A DNA stretch of 64,000 nucleotides from Perkinsus chesapeaki (taxonomy: Eukaryota; Perkinsozoa; Perkinsida; Perkinsidae): assembly GCA_013115145.1 (NCBI GenBank), contig JAAPAO010000031.1, forward strand, positions 1 to 64,000, in the 5' to 3' direction. Position numbers and translations under genes: made by a program. Below the pieces are notes generated by a model, which worked only from the letters and a program-made list of their open reading frames with translations, did no database searches and was not told the DNA's origin. Positions 56,297 through 64,000 of this stretch are shown one piece after another (positions within the stretch are counted from its first letter, which is position 1; each line of letters starts with the position of its first letter).

Positions 56297-58481
56297 TTAC
56301 TCTTCGCATTCCTTCTCTATCCTGAACGTTCTTTCCATTGCCTCGGCATCTCCACAGACCGAGGCAACTGTGCTCGAGTCTCCGGCAAAAGGGCTCGACG
56401 CACCAGCTCCACTCGCGCTCATCTCTGACACTTGATCGCTCAACTCAAGGGTTTGCCGAAGCGCTTCAGCATCTCTGGATTGTCGCTCCAGGATGAGCCT
56501 TTCTTCGTCAATCCTGTTCATCTGAAGAGCGGAGCAAAAGTCTCAGCATGAAAGGGAAACGCTGCCACCAACTGGAGTGAAATCCGCTGCGGGAATCCTA
56601 CCAATTTTTCAAGATTCAGCATCAGTTCCCTGTCACTAGGCGGCAGCGCTTTGCCTTGTTGCCGCCTATCCAGCGATGATACGGCTGCCTCGTATAGATC
56701 CTGGATATCCTCAGCTGTTGTTGAAGGACGACGGGACGCTGCGCTGAGAACCTGAATACTCAGAGATGATGGATTTACCACTCGTAGAGCTGCGTAGTTT
56801 ACCCGATCGCCGAGCTGCAGTCTTTCATCCTCAGATGCGCGCACTCGTTCGTTTTGCTTCCTCATGGCCATTTCCATCCGTGCCATCGCCTCCTCAACAG
56901 CAGCATACTCTGCAACGGTGGGGGATCGGTCACGGAAGCCTCCCTGAAAAGCAGTCATCCCTCGCCTTCCTGCATTGTAACTCCCACAGCCTGCTCCTTC
57001 ATAACTTTGGCCCGTAGCACCGCATCGTCGGCGAGACCAGACTCTGCCTCCCACAGTGCCGCGCTATGGCTCTCCTTGAGAAGCTCTTTTTCATGTGCGA
57101 ACCTACCCGTACAGTGTAGAAGATCAGTTACCAAGCCAACCTGAGCTCCTGTTCCAGCAGCTTTCTCTGAGTCAGGTCCTCCATAGCCCTATAGGCTTCC
57201 TTGTCCATATCCAACTGCCTATGGAGCCGCTTAACCTAGAAACACACCATCCCTCTCTCAGTCATGCGACCTGTCCCACTGACCTCGCTTCTTAATCGGT
57301 GGATAATAGCCTCTCCACGTTCAGCTGCATCAGCGCCGCTCGCCCATTGGAACGAGCTGCCCTCCACGGACTTCGCGACAGCTGGCTCCACCCGAGCAGC
57401 ATCAGACTTCATCGCCCGCTGTGTCGGCTCCACTGCTTTCCTACTGTGTTCCTCTGGCTGAGGATGCTGCTCCTTAGCATGCTTGCCGTTAGTTGAATGA
57501 CGAGCTGGAGATTGCTGACATGCAAACTGATCGGAGATGACTCACCCGTCTTGCCTTACCTTTTCCTCTGAGGTGGCTGTCTCCCTCTTTCCCTCAGAAG
57601 GCTGCAAGGCCGGCTGGTGGCGGTGAAGTGACGATCCGTCCGCCCGCTCCCTTATGGGCGGCCCCGCTTCCTTTTCCTCCCGATCACTGACTGCCGACTC
57701 CCTAGCAGTTTCCACAGATAAGCCTCCGCCCTGAATAACGCTCCAATAGGCAACTCAAGCCAAGAGCTCACTTTCAGCAGGCTCTGCACAGACGCATCAG
57801 ACTGGAGGAACTTCGCCACTCGAGCATCTATTGGTAGCTCAAAATCGGCGGAGAAGTCATGACTTTGGCATAGGTTCCACAAGAAGTACAACGCTGCCAG
57901 TGTGTTGTACATTGCCGCAGCGAAGGCCTTGTCATTGAGGGCCGCCCTCTCGACAGTCGACCACCGAGCGGCGGCGTCTAGCAGATCACTCGGTACGTCG
58001 GCAGCATTGGCTATTCTTGATATCCCCTCCCATGCATCACAGGTAGTGCCCAGCGGAGATAGGTCTGGCCAAACCTGAGCAACCAAACGGAGCTTTGATA
58101 CGGAGGCTGCTGGTGCCGCTGCAAATATTGCAGTGTAGTGGCCCAAGCTATGATTCTTTATACAATCAATATTCGTCAAGACTGTGCAGCTTCTAAGGTC
58201 TATCATTTAAGCTCGTTAATTACACTAAACAGTAGAATATACTATTGCAAGGTCGGCCCGCCTGTGCAGGGCGGAGTTCGCGTCGATATGCTCTCACTTG
58301 CTGGACCATCTCTAGCAATATCTCTCCATCTTGCAAGTCTGCGAACCCATCTACTGTAGCGGAGTGGGTCTGCTTTGATATCCACTGAAACGCTACGACA
58401 GTCGCCGGCCTTGTTCCGTTTACGTCTCACCTTGAAAAGGTCTTTCGGCTGCACATTAGCTTTAGAGTCGGAGGAGGGCAT
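56297..58481 (-). CDS. Hook/CH-like N-terminus plus coiled-coil protein
   Basis: ATG at 58481 (MPSSDSKANVQPKDLFK), then a 46-nt intron and an exon reading WISKQTHSATVDGFADLQDG with EILLEMVQQVRAYRREL. DLQDGxxLLxMV resembles the calponin-homology-like start of Hook/NuMA adaptors. The next exon is helical (FAAAPAASVSKLRLVAQVWP; AALYFLWNLCQSHDF). A 41-nt intron after SVQSLLK leads to GGGLSVETARESAVSDREEK and then coiled-coil exons (VEEAMARMEMAMRKQNERVR; NRIDEERLILERQSRDAEAL). The last codons are EKECEE before TAA at 56297. That TAA overlaps a potential GTAAGC donor, so the coding region may continue to the exons at 54013-55600. Hook-type proteins link cargo to microtubule motors; assignment to that family is tentative. 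Confidence 0.6.
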
Positions 58482-58579
58482 GCAAATCCAGCGCGTTCAC
58501 TACTATCGTGACGTTAATTTACAGCGTAAAAGCTTTGGTGCATGAAACTGGGTATTTAGGTTGATGAAAACAGTCAAAC

Positions 58580-61500
58580 TTAATGAAGGGAATAGTTGGC
58601 AACAGCCAAGCTCATCGAGCCGCCACAGGCGAGGTCGGATACCTGACACTTACAAAATCCGAAACGCGCATCCACGATCTGCATGGGGGTATTAACTATC
58701 TACATGCTTGCTGTGTGGTACCTTACCTGATCGAATTTGAGATCATCTGCTGCCTTCTGCATCTCACTGGCGTCTATCGGCGTAGGAGGCACAAAGGAAG
58801 TCTTCGATGGTGCTGCAGTAGCTTGGTTCTCCGAGTTGTATCCGAAGCCATATAGTGTACCCCCTACAATCATCACTAAGCCAACCATGGCAATCCACCG
58901 TCGGCCTTACCCTTCGCGACAGCTCCATGAGCCTCTCCCACGGCCGCTGCCTCCACCTTGCCTTCACCAGATATCAGCACGCTCGCTGCGCCACCGCCAC
59001 CTAGCTTGGCCATCATGGTTCCAGATGCTGGGGGCTCGTTCTCTGAGGAAAATGACTTAGAGACAGAAAAAATATACCCTATCGAAGAGCCGCTAGTCGA
59101 CCCACAATTTAACGCCCTTCAAATTCTTAGGAAAAATGTTTTCAGGCCGAAAACATCTCGTTTGCGTATTGCTCATGAAAGTGCGGAACAACATTAGTCC
59201 AGGGAAACTTGAAAGGATCACTGTCGAATGCGACTAAGGAATTTATATCCCCTATGCAACGGTCGTTTATATCACAAGTCTGCAAGTATCTTGCCCGTTT
59301 CCATGAAAGTGCAAGACAATAGAGGCTTGCTGGCAAATGGTCATTCCAAAGGGTCATTGATGGGCAGGCTACACTATGTCATACCGCATGGCCTCACCTT
59401 TATGGTCGCCATTCTTAGTATGCTCCTCATTCTTCACTGGTGTCTCCACCTCAGGGCCAGCAGCCTGCACTGCGCCCCACATAACCACGGACTCATCGGC
59501 GTCATCGCAAACGCAAATCGTTGTCACCTGTTTCCGCAAGTTATTCTATCTCACTCTTCCGACTTCCCACCTTTCCTGCAGTAACGCTTTTGACCGGCTG
59601 AGGAACAGGTACTCTGGTCGCCTCGGTGAAGTCCTGGTGGAGACCGTGACCGATTTGCCCTGCGGAAGAACACCTTAGCGACACTCACCGCATCACGACC
59701 AACCTTGAGAATTGCTGCCCCAGGCATAGACGGAGCCGTCCTTGCCCACCGCGACACTGTGCCCGCCTCCAGCCGCTATATCGCTGATCTCGGGCAGATG
59801 TGGTACCTATTCGATATTGAACTTCTGGAGGCAAACACTGCATGGGTACCTTTTGAGGGCGCTGCTGGCCTACCACATCAATGCCGTGGAGGCCCCATCC
59901 AAGCTGACCGAAATCTGAATGAAAAATTAGTTGACAAATTATAATCCGTCAAAACTGGGGTGCACAGGGGCCTAAAGTGAGCAGTTGTTGATCGCCTCAC
60001 CGTTATATCCCCAGGAATAGACCTCTCCTTCCTTAGTCAATGCCAGCATGTGCTGGTCTCCACAAGATACCTAAGATGATAGAGCAGGATAGTGATGATG
60101 ACGGATGTGGGATACAGTAGTGTGAATGTGAAATGAATACAGCAGCAGCAGCAGCCAAGCTCACTTTAACAATCCTCTTTCCTGCTAAACCCACTGTTGA
60201 ATTATCCTGGCCTGGCTTGTTGCCATTGCACCAAGTCTCTATAAAGAGTCTGGGCCAATTGCTCGCTTGGTATCTGATCATTCGGATATCTCAATTGATA
60301 GTGAAGGTGGAAGGTGATAGTGATACAGGTTCCCTAAAATTGTTTCCCCGATCTACTTCACAACAACAATTAACCCGATCCCTTAGGACGAGAAATTGAG
60401 TCAATTTAATTGACCGCGAAAAAGATGGATCTGGACGGTCGGGAATCCAAACTGCAAGGATAAGCTAATAATGTCTGATGATAACTACATCCACGAGGTT
60501 ACTTTCGGCCATCACGCGCCATGACGGTAAAAACGGAATAATGATGGAATAATATAACCACTGTTCGATCACCCATTAAATCATTCACAGTAGGGCCGTT
60601 CAAGATGAGTATTCCCGCATGCTCACCTTCCCCAAGTCCACAGCTGCCCTGACTTTGTTATAGCAGCTGAATAATCAGGTCCACATGCAACTGAAACAGG
60701 TATCGTTATCGCAAGCACATCAATAATGGCTCACTCTTATCGATATACACATCACTAGGTAGCACAACACTCGTTGGGATGATCCTGCCACGCTCATCTC
60801 CTGTACCAAGCTGACCAGAGTCATTGATGCCCCATGACATGACCTGATCCCAAGCCTCACAACACTACCGTGCTTCACTGCTATCACCTTGCCCCCTTCG
60901 GTCAGCGCTACTGCATGGCCGGCGCCTACCGCTACAGCCTTAACACGCTTCCGTGCAAGAGACAAAACATTCTCCAGTCCAGGCACCGATTGGCTGCCTG
61001 AGGTGCAATTACGATGCCTATAATGATGCTCGGGAAATTATGAGACCTTTTAAAAGCGCTCAGAAATATAGCGAACGCAATATTTCTGTTAGTACGGATT
61101 TTAGTACGCAGTAGCGAATACATGCTCTGCACGCTACGGGAAACGTATCCAAGCTTCAAGCGTGCACGAAGCATTCTAAGTCGGTATAAGATCTATATCG
61201 GATCTTACCAGTCCACGGCATTCTCCCCCACGCAAAGACTCTGCTGTCAGACGTCACCGCTGCCGGGGAGCCATCAACCACTTGGACCAGGCCACCATAA
61301 GATACATACCTGGCTCACTAATGCTACCTCCCCCACAGTCCCAAGATTTACCCTGTAATGGCGGCGCTGTCTGGAATGTACACTCCAACCTCAGATCTCA
61401 GATGGACAGTGTAGACACTGATGAACTGACGCAAACGGTTATAGTTCTCAACCTGACAACAGCACAGCTTTCCCTCGACCAAGAGATGCAGACTAATACA

Positions 61501-61604
61501 AATAGCTTCTTGAGGTTCATGCTGGGGCCTTCCTCATACCCTCCATGCTTCGGCAGACGAATCTTTATACAGCATGGGGGACCACGGCGACCATGGTAGG
61601 CCAT
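58580..61604 (-). CDS. RCC1-repeat protein
   Basis: Several RCC1 (beta-propeller) repeats occur on minus-strand exons. ATG at 61604 (MAYHGRRGPPCCIKIRLPKH). Repeats include GLVQVVDGSPAAVTSDSRVF with AWGRMPWTG (61210-61300), VKAVAVGAGHAVALTEGGK (near 60920), SWGINDSGQLGTGDERGRII (near 60810), SCGDQHMLALTKEGEVYSWG (near 60030), ISDIAAGGGHSVAVGKDGSV with YAWGSNSQG (near 59750), GQIGHGLHQDFTEATRVPVP (near 59630), TTICVCDDADESVVMWGAVQ (near 59480) and VGEAHGAVAKGGTLYGFGYN across an intron (near 58870-58930). The end is VSDLACGGSMSLAVANYS at 58580. RCC1 proteins include the Ran exchange factor and many unrelated regulators. Nothing here decides which. All introns are short except one of about 600 nt near 60.1-60.7 kb. 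Confidence 0.85.
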
Positions 61605-61757
61605 ATAGAGCTGATAGAGATGAAGGATTTATGGTATGGATTATGATAAGATATATTCCGAAGACACAGCATTGATGAAAGTATATAAGATACTATCGAC
61701 ATTAGTATAATGCTAATACATGTTTTTATTATTAACATATACTATACAAGTTGACAT

Positions 61758-62330
61758 AACAATACATAACATGTCGTCTTAAACTACCTTAAATCGTCTC
61801 TCCTTCTTTGGTGCAATATATTCCATTTCAACCTTCTTTCGCTCCCCTGTAGGATCCTCAAGTGCTGCATCTTCCTCTCGTTCCCGAAGCTAACACCGAT
61901 AAAACTTCATTACTAAATGGACAATACCGACCGCCGTAGTAAGCCAGCTGCATCTCGAGTTTAAAAATCTCATTTCCAACGTACAAAATAGCCAGCTTGC
62001 GCCACGTCAGAGAATATGCCGGAATCTCCACAAATACTACCTTTCTCTTTTCCGTCTCTTCGTTTCTTACAGAATCATACGCTCGAGAATCTATCCCATT
62101 GATATCACCTAAGCGTATCTTTGCGCACTCGGAAGATTTCACCGGTATTACATATCTCATCAGGATCGTTGCCGTAGAGTGGCGGGGCGTCGACGTGATC
62201 TGGATCAATCATAACAGTACAACCAATAAACTGCGCAAAGAACCTCTCACCACAACCGACATTCCGGCACGCAACAGAACCTCAACCAGAAACATCTCAT
62301 GACGTGGACTGGGCCCAGCGAGGGCTGTTC
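61758..62330 (-). CDS. hypothetical, multi-exon
   Basis: Minus-strand exons: ERFFAQFIGCTVMIDPDHVD with PPLYGNDPDEICNTGEIFRV and RKDTLR; a 43-nt phase-2 intron; NEETEKRKVVFVEIPAYSLT with WRKLAILYVGNEIFKLEMQL and AYYG; then a short intron and LREREEDAALEDPTGERKKV ending FKVV near 61781. Upstream a charged segment (DGEVEEAEKREAIEQPS) is also open near 62330. No domain recognised. The 5' end is not fixed. Confidence 0.45.
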
Positions 62331-62849
62331 GATGGCTTCCCTTTTTTCAGCTTCTTCCACTTCTCCGTCTGAAATACCACAGCTAGAGGTGTCAGAAAAA
62401 TACCATCTCATACATAATAGGTATCTCGTCGCTTAAGCCTATCCAGCTCCTGTTGAGGATATGGAAGACCGAGAACCGTCCGATATGCTATCTCATGGTT
62501 TCGAACCTGCGCGGGTTTATTGACGACTCAGTACGCCAAAGAGCTCACCCGAAACAACGATTCCCCTACTCGGATGAACATCTTGCTCCATTGCCCTGAC
62601 AATGACAATACTATCGTTCGTTTTCTATCACAATCACGCATGATGCACTCTGCATCTATCTTGCCATCTCAATAGAAAAATGAGCTCGCAAGGTTTCCGC
62701 ATTCAACCTAGGCTTTGCCACACGGCCTTTATTTCCACTCTAGCTGTGCACGAATTTCGTGACATCCTGGAGTCAATACCGTCACCCGAAATCTCAGTGA
62801 AAGAGAATACGTATCTTCGCTGTCCCTTTCGACACAATCGCCATCTGTC

Positions 62850-63300
62850 CCCAGCAATACCTTTCTTATTCCTTTTTTTATTCCATGTCGCAAAGGAAAC
62901 ACTCAAGGGGCCACCCAGCAACCCTGGCCGACCGCCGACAAGATACGGACATACAAAAGTCAACAACATAACTACAATGCAGATCCATAATTACCGCGCG
63001 CCAAGAAAATACTTTGCTTTCAGAGACACATAGTGCAAGCCATGGCTATATGTCAAATTGTTGCTCATCATACCGGAAGGAGATGTAATTGACCCGACAG
63101 GAATCTTGTGGGTCGGATAATATGTACCTGATGGCACCCAAAGCGAGATGGCCAGTGTCGGAATACTCCCTAGCTTCATTGAAAGAGTCGGGAAATTCAT
63201 CACAGAAATCGTATAAAGGCGTATGCTCGAATGCTGGGATGGAAAAGATACTAGCTGGTTCAATAGAAAATGTGGTACTAGCAAATAAAAGCACCGAATG
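62850..63300 (-). CDS. hypothetical exons containing introner-like intron
   Basis: A minus-strand frame reads STTFSIEPASIFSIPAFEHT, PLYDFCDEFPDSFNEAREYS and GHLALGAIRYILSDPQDSCR and stops at 63046. An overlapping frame reads SHGLHYVSLKA up to a GT at 63012. After intron C (62972-63012) it can continue as NYVVDFCMSVSCRRSARVAG and stop within the next 100 bases. The exon chain is uncertain. The second frame is supported mainly by the intron. Confidence 0.3.
62972..63012 (-). other. introner-like intron, copy C (41 nt)
   Basis: On the minus strand it begins GTATTTTCT, carries TTGGCGCGCGGTAAT at positions 10-24 and ends GCATTGTAG. Length and canonical ends match copies A and B, with the core shifted by about six bases. 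The host reading frame is not proven. Confidence 0.55.
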
Positions 63301-63473
63301 CGCTCACTGATGAGAAATATGATAACGGAGTTCTAGTGAAGACTGTCCACTCTCAACGATGCACTAAATTCGACATTCCAATCGCTAAGCTACAACCTTT
63401 AGCAAGTTGCAACATCCCTGTTCGTTCCTTATAGCCACATGCGCCTATAAACCATGGGTTCCCGGTCCCCCCG

Positions 63474-64000
63474 TTATAACCTCAACGCACTGTCCAATAC
63501 AGCAGCTGAGAACATCTCTCTACTGGCCACTGTCACCGGATGAGCTATACCCAGGGGAAAGTCCTCCAATAGCACCTTTACATCCTCCGGGAAGGTAGGC
63601 TCATGCCACTCAACGATAAGCACATCACACCTATCACTCCGCCACTATCGACATGCAGCCATCAGTTGCCTTACCGACACAGAGCCGTCCTTTCCCAAAG
63701 CATCCGTCTAAGTATCCTGAACTCCGAGCCTTCAATATCCATCACGCAAACGCAGGAATCTTCCTTTCGGCAATTAGCTAGTAAAAAGTATCTTTAGGTC
63801 GGATTGAGCTCCTGTACCAGCGATGTAATCTATGATATCTACCACAGCAACTTCCTCTCCCTCAGAGACCAGCCGACCCCCCTCATCTCGAACCGATCCC
63901 AGCGACCCATTGGACGGTCTCGCAAAGTACCTTGATACTGGCAAGTCAACAAATCAACCTCCCAAAAATCTTAAAGATACTTTTACAGCGACCTCTCTTC
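63474..64000 (-). CDS. FkbM/METTL24-like methyltransferase, partial
   Basis: The 3' portion of a minus-strand gene that runs off the window. An exon after GTATCAAG (63931) reads FARPSNGSLGSVRDEGGRLV, EGEEVAVVDIIDYIAG. The next exon contains CVCVMDIEGSEFRILRRMLW. The last candidate exon reads PTFPEDVKVLLEDFPLGIAH and ends SALRL at 63474. FkbM-type enzymes have a late strand V-x-L-D/DIIxxx followed by K/V-x-D-I-E-G-x-E, and both are present in order. They methylate small molecules or glycans using S-adenosylmethionine. The SAM-binding N-terminal half is outside the window. The last exon assignment is tentative. Confidence 0.6.

Noticed and set aside
58690-58888. An ORF starting at an ATG at 58888 that looks like a single-pass membrane protein (MVGLVMIVGGTLYGFGY)
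   Set aside because: The hydrophobic start is a 47-nt intron read through. Splicing it out joins GEAHGAVAK to GGTLYGFGYN, an RCC1 repeat, in frame.

Overview
This is nuclear DNA of a unicellular eukaryote, most likely an alveolate related to Perkinsus. That placement is inference and no marker gene was tested. What the sequence shows: split genes on both strands with very small GT-AG introns (about 41-60 nt, many phase-clean), mid-range GC, recognisable eukaryotic housekeeping genes, a Mei2-like RNA-binding protein of the type found in plants, fungi and protists, and a tandem array of fast-evolving, lineage-specific secreted or membrane proteins. There is no operon structure, CRISPR array or prokaryotic feature.

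Layout. 0.1-17.5 kb is almost entirely minus strand: a leukotriene-A4-hydrolase-type M1 aminopeptidase (131-3085), a small Q/P-rich gene, the 60S export adaptor NMD3 (3658-6887), a SAM-domain protein with a hydrophobic tail (about 7.0-7.7 kb), an ankyrin-repeat protein (7884-9616), a small membrane ORF, a TMEM164-like multi-pass membrane protein (10801-about 11.6 kb), unrecognised membrane protein exons (11.7-13.3 kb), unrecognised exons (13.9-15.1 kb) and a Mei2-like three-RRM protein (15157-17443).

18.4-30.4 kb is plus strand and forms the accessory region: five A1 (pepsin-like) aspartic-protease paralogs. One is frameshifted, one has lost its leader and carries DTRA in its second motif, and one has DTGC in its first motif. 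A small coiled-coil gene lies between copies 1 and 2. An unrelated protein at 28815-29945 carries the same N-terminal leader as the proteases. Copies 2 and 4 and copies 1 and 5 share patchy near-identity, and flanks are duplicated, so the cluster seems to be evolving by segmental duplication and gene conversion.

31-35.6 kb returns to the minus strand with an NSRP1/CCDC55-like splicing factor and cytosolic-type lysyl-tRNA synthetase. 35.6-38.1 kb is gene-poor and holds a cluster of perfect hairpins. 37.2-39.3 kb has a truncated and an intact copy of a small secreted-protein family. A coiled-coil gene (39.6-41.5 kb, plus) is followed by a 1-Cys peroxiredoxin (42043-42899, minus). 44-51.2 kb holds mostly unrecognised plus-strand genes, some secreted.

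52.8-64 kb is again mostly minus: an unrecognised gene with a CxxC-rich C-terminus, two coiled-coil gene models separated by a plus-strand tRNA-Pro(AGG) and a 59-nt near-perfect foldback, an RCC1-repeat protein (58580-61604), unrecognised exons, and the 3' part of an FkbM/METTL24-like methyltransferase running off the right edge.

The most striking novel signal is three introns of 41, 42 and 41 nt, in three different minus-strand transcription units, that share a GC-rich core at the same internal position. They look like copies of one mobile intron (introner-like). Two membrane-protein genes and one unknown gene carry them. All gene spans are from first to last coding base and contain introns. 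Splice sites were placed by eye from GT-AG, phase and family alignment.
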